Below are positions 35,733 to 44,600 of a stretch of 64,000 bases of DNA, piece after piece; position 1 is the first letter of the stretch; each line of letters opens with the position of its first letter. Where the stretch lies: the NCBI RefSeq assembly GCF_002224225.1, contig NZ_NJGG01000002.1:186001-250000 (forward strand). Direction: 5' to 3'. The notes below the pieces were generated by a model. The model ran no database searches and was not told where the DNA came from. It saw only the letters and a list, made by a program, of their open reading frames with translations. This DNA is from Polynucleobacter cosmopolitanus (lineage in GTDB: Bacteria > Pseudomonadota > Gammaproteobacteria > Burkholderiales > Burkholderiaceae). The position numbers and the translations under genes are program-made.

Positions 35733-36572
35733 TTATTGAAACTCCAACCAAATAGGTTGTAATTGTGATGGCAGATCTGGCAATGTGCCCAAATCTACAT
35801 GACTCTCATTAGGACTATGAAAATCAGACCCTCTGGAAGCCAAAAAACCATGCTGTAGCGCTACTTTAGCAAATGTTTTGTACTCTTCCTTGGTATGACT
35901 GCCCGTGACCACTTCAATGCCCCGACCACCCAGCTCCTTGAATTCTGCATAAAGCTCGCTTAATTGTAGGCTGGTGTAGTTATAGCGGCCCGGATGGGCT
36001 ATCACAGCAATGCCACCCGCTTGGGTGATCCAATTGACGGCATCCGTTAAATTGGCCCATTCATGCCCCACATAACCAGGTTTACCGTCTATTAAATAAT
36101 TGGCAAATACTTCATTGGTGTCTTTGCAAACACCAGAATCGACCAAGAATCGTGCGAAATGCGTTCTAGAAATTAGTTCGGGGTTGCCCACAAATTGCAA
36201 AGCACCCTCGTAGGCATTTTTAATGCCGATTTGATCGAGTTGGGCTGCAATCGCTTTGGCGCGATTGGTTCGACCATTTCTGGTCTGATTAAGACCTTCA
36301 ATCAAAGCGGCGTTGGTGTGATCAATCCCTAAACCAACAATGTGAACTGTTTGAGAACACCAGGTCACTGAGATTTCAACGCCAGAAATATATTTCATGC
36401 CCAGATCTTCCGCAGCTTTTTTAGCGCGTTCTTGACCACCCACTTCATCATGGTCAGTCAAAGACCATACGTGGACGCCATTGGCGTGAGCGCGACATGC
36501 CAAAGCTTCCGGGGTCAAAGTCCCATCAGAAACAACGGAGTGGCAATGCAAATCGGCATTGAGTGTGTGCAT
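35733..36572 (-). CDS. PHP-domain nuclease/phosphatase (YciV/RNase AM family)
   Basis: A 279-residue PHP protein. Metal-binding motifs are DLHCHSVVSDG at residues 7-17, SLTDHDEVGG, GVEISVTW, AHPGRYN and SRGSDFHSPNE. Family members hydrolyse 3',5'-nucleoside bisphosphates and trim RNA 5' ends (RNase AM). The usual start at ATG 36572 is kept. It lies seven bases before trpS on the same strand, a common arrangement in beta- and gammaproteobacteria. Confidence 0.88.
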   Translation of the reverse strand: MHTLNADLHCHSVVSDGTLTPEALACRAHANGVHVWSLTDHDEVGGQERAKKAAEDLGMKYISGVEISVTWCSQTVHIVGLGIDHTNAALIEGLNQTRNGRTNRAKAIAAQLDQIGIKNAYEGALQFVGNPELISRTHFARFLVDSGVCKDTNEVFANYLIDGKPGYVGHEWANLTDAVNWITQAGGIAVIAHPGRYNYTSLQLSELYAEFKELGGRGIEVVTGSHTKEEYKTFAKVALQHGFLASRGSDFHSPNESHVDLGTLPDLPSQLQPIWLEFQ

Positions 36573-36667
36573 TCGTCTATTTTACTTGCCTATTGGCTGT
36601 TGCGCTCAAAGATTGAAGGCGCTTACAGGCACGACATCCATCAGTTTTTATTGCAGGCATGCAATAT

Positions 36668-36907
36668 TTAATTGCTTGGAATGTTTAGTTTTTTACGCAA
36701 TTGATAACCTACTTTTTGACGTTTGCGTGGCCGCACTTGTTTTTTACCTTGCCTGAACTCCATATATTTGGCAAAAATATCAAGAGCAACGATAACAACA
36801 CCATTAGTTAGTCTTCGACTCAGATTTTTTCTTATCCAAGAAAAGGGGGCATTTTTGATAATTCTGAATTTTCTCTTTGCGCTTCTTTTATTGCACATTG
36901 ATGGCAT
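36668..36907 (-). CDS. Possible third unit of the small membrane-protein operon
   Basis: A 79-residue frame whose first part overlaps the end of the preceding gene in the -1 frame. From about residue 33 it reads LTNGVVIVALDIFAKYMEFRQGKKQ, which resembles GGLYLLIFGFGKFMEIRQDNKK of the neighbour: a short hydrophobic segment, then K-[FY]-M-E-x-R-Q and basic residues. It has no ribosome binding site of its own. A -1 frameshift at the run of seven A (36913-36919) would fuse it to the preceding gene. It could also be a decayed duplicate. Confidence 0.4.
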   Translation of the reverse strand: MPSMCNKRSAKRKFRIIKNAPFSWIRKNLSRRLTNGVVIVALDIFAKYMEFRQGKKQVRPRKRQKVGYQLRKKLNIPSN

Positions 36908-37053
36908 TTTGCTTTTTTTATTGTTTGTGCTTTCTTATTATCTTGTCTGATTTCCATGAATTTACCAAAACCAAAAATTAATAAATACAAACCACCAATC
37001 GTCAAAACGTAAATGTTTTGTTCAGTAAAAAAATCATTCCATATTTGCTCCAT
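36832..37053 (-). CDS. Small single-span membrane protein, 73 aa
   Basis: From ATG 37053, preceded by AAGGGGGG at good spacing, the product has one hydrophobic helix (about 14-33) followed by KFMEIRQDNKK and a basic tail with a CxxC (CHQC). I do not recognise the family. It starts inside the end of the preceding small gene (20-base overlap), so the two are translated together. The strong ribosome binding site argues for a real gene. An ATG at 37080 is less likely. Confidence 0.65.
   Translation of the reverse strand: MEQIWNDFFTEQNIYVLTIGGLYLLIFGFGKFMEIRQDNKKAQTIKKAKCHQCAIKEAQRENSELSKMPPFLG
36913..36919 (-). other. Candidate -1 frameshift slippery heptamer A-AAA-AAA
   Basis: In the frame of the 73-aa gene the codons read ATA AAA AAA GCA, so the heptamer A AAA AAA is in the X-XXY-YYZ register required for -1 slippage. 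After slippage the frame is open through AGC AAA ATG into the 36668-36907 frame. No stimulatory structure has been demonstrated. Confidence 0.4.
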
Positions 37054-37240
37054 GCTTGCCCCCCTTATTTTTAGTAACACAACTGCCTAACAACATCAAT
37101 AAACTACTTATAAAAATTATAATATATATTGTGACCATATCTGAATACCCGTGCATTAAGTAGGCCAAAAGAATTTCAGCAAAAATTACTGAACTAACCC
37201 CCCTGACTACCGTAGCCAATCCATCCCAACTAATAAACAT
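37034..37240 (-). CDS. Small two-span membrane protein, 68 aa
   Basis: A 68-residue protein with AAAGGAG eight bases before the ATG, a strong ribosome binding site. Two hydrophobic segments lie at about 14-31 and 36-54 (MVTIYIIIFISSLLMLLG). The tail is basic and Gly/Lys-rich. No known family recognised. First gene of the small operon, between the PHP-domain gene and zapE. Base composition is more AT-rich than the flanking housekeeping genes, consistent with an accessory insertion. Confidence 0.65.
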   Translation of the reverse strand: MFISWDGLATVVRGVSSVIFAEILLAYLMHGYSDMVTIYIIIFISSLLMLLGSCVTKNKGGKHGANME

Positions 37241-37407
37241 GAATTCTCCTTTAGAAGTTCAGAAGAATAAAACTCAAATTTATTTTCGTATGTCAGCCAT
37301 TTGCTGAAAAATTATCAGAAATATCTGACAATTTTACTCATTGAATTTGAATGGGAGTGCAGATCGAAACAGCTACAGGCAACTCACTTCAAGGATTGCG
37401 TTAAGGA

Positions 37408-38514
37408 CTAAGTCAGGCTGGTATCAACGATGCGCCTAGGCGCCTCAAGGTACTCTTTGGACTGCATCTCAACAATGCGTGAGACGGTTCTGTGGAACTC
37501 ATTGGCCATAGGGCCTTCGGTGTAGAGTAATTCTGCTGCTACCTCGGCTGAGATGATGAGTTTGACCTTGTGGTCATAAAAGACATCGATCAACCAAGTG
37601 AAGCGACGAGCTTCACTCGACATCTTCGGTGGCATGTGTGGCACTTCTGATAGAAGTACCGTGTGAAACAAATTAGAGATCTCTAAATAATCATTTTGCG
37701 ATCTTGGGCCACCGCACAAAGTTTTAAAGTTGAACCAAGCAACACCACCGGCTCTGCGCACAGTGTTGATTTCTCTTGATTCAATAAAAAGAGTTGAGTT
37801 TTCCTCATCGTGCGCTTCAGCAATTTTGTTAAAAACTGCATCCATGGTTTTGGCAGTTTCTGCACCCAAAGGTGTGTAGTAGGCCTGAACCTGTTCCATC
37901 GCTTTTTGACGGTAGTCGATGCCTGCATCAACGTTCATCACATCGAGCTTTTCTTGCAATAAAGCAATTGCTGGCAAAAGACGGTCACGATGCAAGCCAT
38001 CTGGGTAAAGAAGATCAGGACGGTAATTGGACGTCATGATGAATTGCACGCGGTATTTGAATAAGGCTTCAAGCAATTTGTACAAGATCATCGCATCAGC
38101 CACATCGCTCACGTGAAACTCATCAAAACAAATCAAACGGTATTTTTTGGCAATGTTTTTACCCAAAGCATCCAATGGGTCTGCTTGACCTCTGAGGTCT
38201 TGAAGCTCTCGGTGAACTTCACGCATGAACTCATGAAAGTGCAAGCGGGTTTTCTTCTCCAGAGGAGATGCTTCGTAGAAGCAATCCATCAAAAATGATT
38301 TTCCGCGCCCCACTCCACCCCAAAGATAAACACCACGAGGCAGATCAGGAAAGCGCACCATTTTTTTCAGGGTATTACTGCGCACATCTTTGTAGGCAAA
38401 CCACTCGTCTTGACATACTTGCAAGCGATCAATCGCGGCTTGTTGTGCAGGATCGCTGCCATAGCCTCGCTTGACCAATTCTTGCTTGTAGAAATCAACG
38501 ACTTTCATTTTCAT
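37408..38514 (-). CDS. zapE: Cell division protein ZapE (AFG1-like ATPase)
   Basis: A 368-residue AFG1/LACE1-type P-loop ATPase. Walker A is GGVGRGKS (66-73), Walker B is LICFDEFHVSD, and an arginine finger region with IMTSNYRPD follows. ZapE binds FtsZ and modulates the Z-ring under stress in E. coli. It lies downstream of the odhA-odhB-lpd operon, separated by a 137-base spacer with a long hairpin. Length is normal. Confidence 0.92.
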   Translation of the reverse strand: MKMKVVDFYKQELVKRGYGSDPAQQAAIDRLQVCQDEWFAYKDVRSNTLKKMVRFPDLPRGVYLWGGVGRGKSFLMDCFYEASPLEKKTRLHFHEFMREVHRELQDLRGQADPLDALGKNIAKKYRLICFDEFHVSDVADAMILYKLLEALFKYRVQFIMTSNYRPDLLYPDGLHRDRLLPAIALLQEKLDVMNVDAGIDYRQKAMEQVQAYYTPLGAETAKTMDAVFNKIAEAHDEENSTLFIESREINTVRRAGGVAWFNFKTLCGGPRSQNDYLEISNLFHTVLLSEVPHMPPKMSSEARRFTWLIDVFYDHKVKLIISAEVAAELLYTEGPMANEFHRTVSRIVEMQSKEYLEAPRRIVDTSLT

Positions 38515-38578
38515 GATTTATTTGTGTGAATGCTTTCTAGTAAATCCTGTTTGCATAAATGCTGTCTGTATAAATGAT

Positions 38579-38617
38579 TTGGGGATCTTTAAACCAATAG
38601 AGTTTATCGATCCCCAA
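38579..38617. repeat. Long two-part hairpin between lpd and zapE
   Basis: TTGGGGATC pairs with GATCCCCAA (9 bp), then a 2x2 internal loop, then TAAAC pairs with GTTTA around a seven-base loop. It lacks a proper T-run on the minus strand, so it may be a weak terminator or an mRNA-stabilising hairpin behind the odh operon. Confidence 0.55.
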
Positions 38618-38650
38618 TGTGTCACTCTTGATAAAGCAACATCACATGCA

Positions 38651-40090
38651 TTACATATTTAGTGCACGTTTGTCAGTCGCCGCCAATGCTGCTTCTCTCA
38701 CGACTTCTGACAAGCTTGGGTGTGGATGGCAAACGCGACCGATGTCTTCAGCGGCTGCTTTGAATTCCATCGCCACAGCGGCTTCAGCGATCAAGTCTGA
38801 GGCTGCTGCACCAACGATGTGAACACCCAGGATCTCATCAGTCTTTGCATCAGCCAATACTTTCACGAAACCATCAGCAGAGCCCATGCCCAAGGCACGA
38901 CCGTTGGCCGCGAATGGGAACTGACCTGGCTTGTAGGCGCGACCTTCAGCTTTTAATTGCTGTTCGTTTTTACCAACCCAAGCGATCTCAGGAGATGTGT
39001 AGATCACCCATGGAATGCAGTTGTAATCAATGTGTGGTTTTTGACCAGCGATCACTTCAGCCACCAAGACACCTTCGTCTTCAGCTTTGTGTGCCAACAT
39101 CGGACCACGCACCACATCTCCTACAGCGTAAACGCCAGGAGCTGAAGTAGCACAAGTGTGATCATCGATAGGAATGAAGCCGCGCTCATCCACTTTCAAG
39201 CCAATGGCTTCTAAGTTCAAGCCTTGAGTGTTTGGTACACGACCAACGGACACGATCAAACGATCACATTCTAATTTTTGAGCTGCACCAGTGCTGTCTG
39301 TGTAAGCCACTGACACGCCTTTTTTAGATGCTTTGACTTCACCAATTTTCACGCCTAAATTGATGTTCAAGCCTTGCTTAACAAATAGTTTGTGAGCTTC
39401 TTTGGCAACACCTTCATCACAAGCGCCCAAGAAGCTTGGTAAAGCTTCAAGGATCGTGACTTCAGCACCTAAGCGACGCCATACTGAACCCAACTCAAGA
39501 CCAATCACGCCAGCACCAATCACGCCTAATTTCTTAGGAGTGGCGCCAAACTTGAGAGCACCTTCGTTGTCACAAATCAATTCGTTATCAACAGGCATAC
39601 CTGGCAAATGACGAGCTTTAGAACCTGTGGCGATGATGACGTTTTTGGCATTTACTGTGCCAGCATCTTTGCCGTCCACTTTGATCTGATAACCATCAGC
39701 ACCCTTACCTGCAAATGAAGCATGACCTCTTAACAAAGTGATTTTGTTTTTGCGGAACAAGAACTGAATACCACCTGTCATCTTGCCAACGATGTCGTCT
39801 TTGCGAGCAATCATCTTCTTTACATCGATGCTGGCATCTTTAACGCTGATACCGTGATCACCAATGTGATGAGCGATGTTCTCAAACTCTTCAGAGCTGG
39901 CCAACAATGCTTTTGATGGAATACAACCAACGTTCAAGCAAGTACCACCCAAACGTGGCTCACCTTTTGGATCGTCATACGGATTGCTTTCAGCACACGC
40001 TACTTTGAAACCTAATTGAGCGGCACGAATCGCAGCGATGTAACCACCAGGGCCACCACCAATGACAACTACGTCAAAATTTTGACTCAT
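38651..40090 (-). CDS. lpdA: Dihydrolipoyl dehydrogenase (E3)
   Basis: A 479-residue flavoprotein disulfide reductase. The FAD-binding [17 protein letters not shown] is at the N-terminus, the redox disulfide is in [13 protein letters not shown], the NAD domain has [20 protein letters not shown], and the C-terminal interface has the catalytic base in [10 protein letters not shown]. It reoxidises lipoamide of the 2-oxoglutarate dehydrogenase complex encoded just upstream. Start at ATG 40090, 37 bases after odhB. Confidence 0.96.
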   Translation of the reverse strand: MSQNFDVVVIGGGPGGYIAAIRAAQLGFKVACAESNPYDDPKGEPRLGGTCLNVGCIPSKALLASSEEFENIAHHIGDHGISVKDASIDVKKMIARKDDIVGKMTGGIQFLFRKNKITLLRGHASFAGKGADGYQIKVDGKDAGTVNAKNVIIATGSKARHLPGMPVDNELICDNEGALKFGATPKKLGVIGAGVIGLELGSVWRRLGAEVTILEALPSFLGACDEGVAKEAHKLFVKQGLNINLGVKIGEVKASKKGVSVAYTDSTGAAQKLECDRLIVSVGRVPNTQGLNLEAIGLKVDERGFIPIDDHTCATSAPGVYAVGDVVRGPMLAHKAEDEGVLVAEVIAGQKPHIDYNCIPWVIYTSPEIAWVGKNEQQLKAEGRAYKPGQFPFAANGRALGMGSADGFVKVLADAKTDEILGVHIVGAAASDLIAEAAVAMEFKAAAEDIGRVCHPHPSLSEVVREAALAATDKRALNM

Positions 40091-40127
40091 AATTTTTCCT
40101 ATTTCTCTTTGTCTTTGACTGTATGGA

Positions 40128-41348
40128 TTAAAGGTCTAACAAAAGACGTGCTGGATCTTCCAACGCTTCTTTCATTGCAACCAAACCTAATACAGCCTCA
40201 CGACCGTCAATGATGCGGTGGTCGTAAGACATCGCCAAATAGTTGATTGGACGCACCACCACTTGACCGTTTTCAACAACAGCACGGTCCTTAGTAGCGT
40301 GGATACCCAAAATAGCTGACTGTGGTGGGTTGATGATCGGTGTAGACAACATTGAACCGAAGATACCGCCGTTAGAGATAGAGAAAGTACCACCTGATAA
40401 GTCATCAAGTGTTAATTTGCCATCACGTGCTTTAACGCCAAATTCAGCAATTTTCTTTTCAATATCAGCCAAGCTCATTTGATCAGCATCGCGCAGAATA
40501 GGTACCACTAGACCACGTGGTGAACCAACAGCGATACCAATGTCAAAGTAACCGTGATAAACGATGTCGTTGCCATCCACTGAGGCATTCAAGACTGGGT
40601 ATTTCTTCAAAGCGTGCACAGCTGCTTTAACGAAGAAAGACATGAAACCTAATTTAGTACCGTGTTCTTTTTCAAACTGGTCTTTGTATTTGTTGCGCAT
40701 GCCCATCACTGGTGCCATGTTCACTTCGTTGAAAGTGGTCAAAATGGCATTGGTTTGTTGAGACTGCAATAAGCGCTCAGCAATACGAGCACGCAAACGG
40801 CTCATTGGTACGCGCTCTTCTGGGCGATTACCAATGTTCACTTGCGGTGCTGCTGGTGCAGCAGCGGCTTTAGCAACTGGTGCTGCGCCAGACAATGTTG
40901 CAAGAACATCACCTTTGGTCACACGACCATCTTTACCTGAACCACCTACTTGAGCAGCAGATAGATTGTTTTCTGCCATCAACTTAGCGGCTGAAGGCAT
41001 TGCTTTAGCGCTGGCTGATGCAGCCGCTGCTGGCGCAGCAGCTGGAGCTGCGGCTGGTGCAGCTGCAGGAGCAGGAGCGGCCGCTGCAGGTGCAGCAGCA
41101 GCTTTAGCAGCGCTGTCAATTTTTGCGATCACTTGGTCAGAAACCACTGTGCCGCCATCACCCACCACGATTTCAGCCAACACACCGGCTGAAGGCGCTG
41201 GTACTTCAAGCACCACTTTGTCGGTTTCGATTTCGATCAAGATTTCATCTTGAGCAACCGCTTCACCGGCTTTTTTCTTCCAAGTCAACATCGTTGCTTC
41301 TGCAACTGATTCTGATAATTGTGGAACTTTGACGTCTACGATAGCCAT
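40128..41348 (-). CDS. odhB: 2-oxoglutarate dehydrogenase E2, dihydrolipoyl succinyltransferase
   Basis: A 406-residue E2. One lipoyl domain has [13 protein letters not shown] with the lipoylated lysine near residue 43. A long Ala/Pro linker follows (about 83-117), then the peripheral subunit-binding domain ([19 protein letters not shown]... GRVTKGDV) and the catalytic core ending with [12 protein letters not shown]. It transfers the succinyl group to CoA. The linker's repetitive Ala/Pro codons also create an antisense Ala-rich frame that is a shadow. Confidence 0.96.
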   Translation of the reverse strand: MAIVDVKVPQLSESVAEATMLTWKKKAGEAVAQDEILIEIETDKVVLEVPAPSAGVLAEIVVGDGGTVVSDQVIAKIDSAAKAAAAPAAAAPAPAAAPAAAPAAAPAAAASASAKAMPSAAKLMAENNLSAAQVGGSGKDGRVTKGDVLATLSGAAPVAKAAAAPAAPQVNIGNRPEERVPMSRLRARIAERLLQSQQTNAILTTFNEVNMAPVMGMRNKYKDQFEKEHGTKLGFMSFFVKAAVHALKKYPVLNASVDGNDIVYHGYFDIGIAVGSPRGLVVPILRDADQMSLADIEKKIAEFGVKARDGKLTLDDLSGGTFSISNGGIFGSMLSTPIINPPQSAILGIHATKDRAVVENGQVVVRPINYLAMSYDHRIIDGREAVLGLVAMKEALEDPARLLLDL

Positions 41349-41398
41349 GTTCTTTTTCCCTTATTCTCTATTGAGTATTTGTTAGTGTTATTAACTGA

Positions 41399-44254
41399 TT
41401 ATTTGGTGAGTACAAAACCTTTGAGCTTAGCAAACGCACCTTCAATCAAAGATTTTTGTTGATCTTGATGCAAGTGAGCGTAACCACAAGCCGGAGAGGC
41501 TGAAGCTGGGCGACCTGAGTAACCCAATTTTTGACCCTCTGTCATGTTCTCGTGAATGTTGTGCTGAATGAAGAACCATGAACCCTGGTTTTGTGGCTCG
41601 TCCTGACACCAAACAATTTCAGTGGCTTTTGGATATTTCTTCATTTCTGCAGCAAATGCTTTGTGTGGGAACGGGTACAACTGCTCTACACGGATCAAGG
41701 CCACGTCGTTCTGCTTTTTGGCTTCACGAGCTTTTACCAAGTCGTAATAAACCTTGCCTGAGCAAGCAATCACACGGGTCACTTTCTTAGGATCAATGCT
41801 CTCGTCCAATTCACCAATCACTGTTTTGAATTCGCCTTTGGTGAATTCTGAAACTGGTGATGTGGCGTCTTTGTTTCTCAACAAAGATTTTGGAGTCATG
41901 ATGATCAACGGCTTACGGAACTGACGGATCATCTGACGACGCAACAAATGGAAGATTTGTGACGCAGTGGTTGGCTGAACAACTTGCATGTTCATGTCAG
42001 CGCATAACTGCATGAAGCGCTCAGGACGTGCTGATGAGTGCTCAGGACCCTGACCTTCATAACCGTGAGGCAACATGAGCACGAGACCATTCGCACGACC
42101 CCACTTCACTTCGCCAGAGGCGATGAACTGGTCGATCACCACTTGAGCACCGTTCACGAAGTCACCGAACTGAGCTTCCCAAATGGTCAAAGTGTTTGGT
42201 TCAGCAGCTGCATAACCATATTCAAAGCCTAGAACAGCTTCTTCTGAAAGGATTGAGTCAATCACTGTGAAGTTGGCTTGACCTTCTGCAACGTTTTCTA
42301 GAGGAACGTATGTACCGATGTCCCACTTTTCACGATTTTGATCATGGATCACTGCGTGACGGTGTGTGAATGTGCCACGGCCTGAGTCTTCACCTGATAA
42401 ACGAATCGGGTAACCGCTCGCCACCAATGAAGCAAACGCCATGTGCTCGCCCATACCCCAGTCAACGTTGACTTCGCCACGACCCATGGCCGCACGATTG
42501 TTCAATAAGTTATCAACGAGGTTGTGTGGCTTAAAGCCTTCTGGCACTTTTGTAATTCGTTCTGCCAAGCGCTTCCACTCTGCTAAAGGAATCGCTGTAT
42601 CAGCTGAGTCTGTCCATTTCTTATTCAAGAATGGTGACCAATCAACCGCGTACTTACCTTTGAAGTTAGAAATCACTGGGTCCACTGTGTGCTTACCAGC
42701 ATCCATCGCTGAGCGATAGGCTTTGACCATTTCATCACCGCCACCAGCTGGCAATACGCCTTGAGCTTCTAGCTTATCAGCATATAACTTGCGTGTACCA
42801 GGATGTTGTGCAATCTTTTTGTACATCAAAGGTTGAGTCAAAGCTGGAGTATCTTGCTCGTTGTGACCTAATTTACGGAAACAGATGATGTCGAGTGCCA
42901 CGTCTTTTTTGAAGGTGTTGCGATATTCAACAGCCAACTGAGTAGCGAACACCACTGCTTCTGGATCATCACCGTTCACGTGCAATACAGGTGCATCGAT
43001 TGTTTTGAGGATGTCTGTGCAGTAAAGAGTCGAACGCAAATCGCGTGGGTCTGATGTCGTGAAACCAATTTGGTTGTTGATCACGATGTGAATCGTGCCA
43101 CCAGTGTAGTAACCACGAACCTCAGCCATCGCCAAGGTTTCTTGAACCACACCTTGACCAGCAATCGCTGCATCCCCGTGTACCAAGATTGGCATCACTT
43201 GAGAACCTGTTGTGTCGCCACGACGATCCATACGGGCACGCACTGAACCTTCAACCACTGGGTTCACGATCTCTAAGTGAGATGGGTTGAACGCCAATGA
43301 CAAATGCACAGGACCGCCAGGAGTTGTGACGTCGCTTGAGAAACCTTGGTGGTACTTTACGTCACCAGCAGGTAGATCTTCTGGAGCGGTGTGATCGAAC
43401 TCAGCGAACAAGTCTTTAGGCATCTTGCCCAAGGTGTTCACTAATACGTTCAAACGACCACGGTGAGCCATACCGATCACGATTTCTTGAACACCAGCTG
43501 AGCCAGCTACTTTGAGCACCTCATCCATCGAAGCGATGAAACTTTCACCACCCTCTAATGAGAAACGCTTTTGACCCACATACTTTGTGTGCAAGTAACG
43601 CTCTAAGCCTTCAGCAGCTGTTAAGCGCTCAAGAACTTGTTTTTTCTTTTCTGGTGAGAAGCTCGGAGTTGATCTTGCAGCTTCAAGTTTTTCTTGCCAC
43701 CAACGCTTGATCTTTTGATCAGTGATGTACATGAACTCAGCACCGATGGTGCCTGAGTATGTTTGGCGCAAGTTTTGCAACAACTCACGCAAAGTCATGT
43801 TGTCTTTGCCAAAGAATGTGTTGCTGGTATTGAATACGATCTCCATGTCAGCATCACCCAAACCGTAGAAGGCGGGATCTAGCTCTGGAATATTTGGGCG
43901 CTCAGTGCGCTTGAGTGGGTCTAAATCGGCCCAACGGTTACCAACGTTGCGGTGAGCAGCGATGAGTTGTTGTACAGCAACGCGTTTGCGACCCAGTTCT
44001 GAATCGGCAGAATCATTGATGACACGAATCGGACCTTGCTTGGCACGCTGTGCAAAAGCGTTGACCACTGGGGCATGAGGTACATCGTGTTTGGTTGAAC
44101 CATCAACAGCTGGCACTAATTGAACATTATCAAAATATTCACGCCAATAGTCTGAGACAGAAGCTGGGTTTTCAAGATAGGCTTCGTAGAGTTCTTCTAC
44201 GTAGGGCGCGTTACCGCCAAAGAGATAAGAACTACCTCTGTAGGACTGCATCAT
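41399..44254 (-). CDS. odhA: 2-oxoglutarate dehydrogenase E1
   Basis: A 951-residue thiamine-diphosphate enzyme from ATG 44254 with AAAGGTGA about six bases upstream; a GTG at 44263 lies inside that ribosome binding site. The N-terminal E2-binding segment SSYLFGGNAPYVEELYEAYL, the LRELLQNLRQTYSGTIGAEFMYI region and the ThDP motif HGDAAIAGQGVVQETLAMA (with HVNGDDPEAV nearby) are seen, then the transketolase-like domain DSGRGTFTHRHAVIHDQ. First gene of odhA-odhB-lpd, feeding succinyl-CoA to the TCA cycle and to ScoAB elsewhere in the window. Confidence 0.96.
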   Translation of the reverse strand: MMQSYRGSSYLFGGNAPYVEELYEAYLENPASVSDYWREYFDNVQLVPAVDGSTKHDVPHAPVVNAFAQRAKQGPIRVINDSADSELGRKRVAVQQLIAAHRNVGNRWADLDPLKRTERPNIPELDPAFYGLGDADMEIVFNTSNTFFGKDNMTLRELLQNLRQTYSGTIGAEFMYITDQKIKRWWQEKLEAARSTPSFSPEKKKQVLERLTAAEGLERYLHTKYVGQKRFSLEGGESFIASMDEVLKVAGSAGVQEIVIGMAHRGRLNVLVNTLGKMPKDLFAEFDHTAPEDLPAGDVKYHQGFSSDVTTPGGPVHLSLAFNPSHLEIVNPVVEGSVRARMDRRGDTTGSQVMPILVHGDAAIAGQGVVQETLAMAEVRGYYTGGTIHIVINNQIGFTTSDPRDLRSTLYCTDILKTIDAPVLHVNGDDPEAVVFATQLAVEYRNTFKKDVALDIICFRKLGHNEQDTPALTQPLMYKKIAQHPGTRKLYADKLEAQGVLPAGGGDEMVKAYRSAMDAGKHTVDPVISNFKGKYAVDWSPFLNKKWTDSADTAIPLAEWKRLAERITKVPEGFKPHNLVDNLLNNRAAMGRGEVNVDWGMGEHMAFASLVASGYPIRLSGEDSGRGTFTHRHAVIHDQNREKWDIGTYVPLENVAEGQANFTVIDSILSEEAVLGFEYGYAAAEPNTLTIWEAQFGDFVNGAQVVIDQFIASGEVKWGRANGLVLMLPHGYEGQGPEHSSARPERFMQLCADMNMQVVQPTTASQIFHLLRRQMIRQFRKPLIIMTPKSLLRNKDATSPVSEFTKGEFKTVIGELDESIDPKKVTRVIACSGKVYYDLVKAREAKKQNDVALIRVEQLYPFPHKAFAAEMKKYPKATEIVWCQDEPQNQGSWFFIQHNIHENMTEGQKLGYSGRPASASPACGYAHLHQDQQKSLIEGAFAKLKGFVLTK

Positions 44255-44354
44255 ATTGCTCACCTTTCATCGGGTATCCCGAGTTTGTAGTGGGTTAAAA
44301 CCTTCCGCGACACGGCTTCACCGGTTAGCGGATTGCGTACAAGTTGTAACTACC

Positions 44355-44370
44355 ACGGAAACATTTCCGT
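44355..44370. promoter_or_regulatory. Palindrome upstream of odhA
   Basis: ACGGAAACATTTCCGT: perfect 7-bp arms with a two-base centre, 100 bases before the odhA start. Operator-like; regulator unknown. Confidence 0.4.
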
Positions 44371-44497
44371 AAATGAGAGCTTAACACTTCCAGCACCAAT
44401 TTGCGGGACTTTTTTAACAAAAATCACTTTAAACCCAATGTTTAAGGTGCGCATTTGGGTTTTTCCCTTATGAAATGGATGACTCATGACAGTTACT

Positions 44498-44515
44498 TGT
44501 AAGAAATTTCCTACA
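44498..44515. promoter_or_regulatory. Palindrome upstream of the excisionase-type regulator gene
   Basis: TGTAAGAAATTTCCTACA is symmetric at 16 of 18 positions and lies about 85 bases before the regulator's ATG. A candidate site for the regulator itself or a partner. Confidence 0.45.
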
Positions 44516-44600
44516 AACAAATCAGAATCGTCTGATTACGTAGCAAAAAAATTAAATATACGATTTCAGGTCCTTTCATCAATTAATAGGAAAGTATTAA

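Larger units (their letters stand above)
44255..44600. other. Divergent intergenic region between odhA and the HTH gene
   Basis: About 346 bases without a gene, with promoters for both directions expected. It holds two near-perfect palindromes at 44355-44370 and 44498-44515. Nothing else recognisable. Confidence 0.6.

Noticed and set aside
41040..41110. Low-complexity GCA/GCT repeats that might be a tandem-repeat locus
   Set aside because: They encode the flexible Ala/Pro linker of dihydrolipoyl succinyltransferase, where such repetition is normal.
40966..41253. Plus-strand Ala-rich frame inside odhB
   Set aside because: Antisense shadow of the Ala/Pro linker of the E2 subunit.
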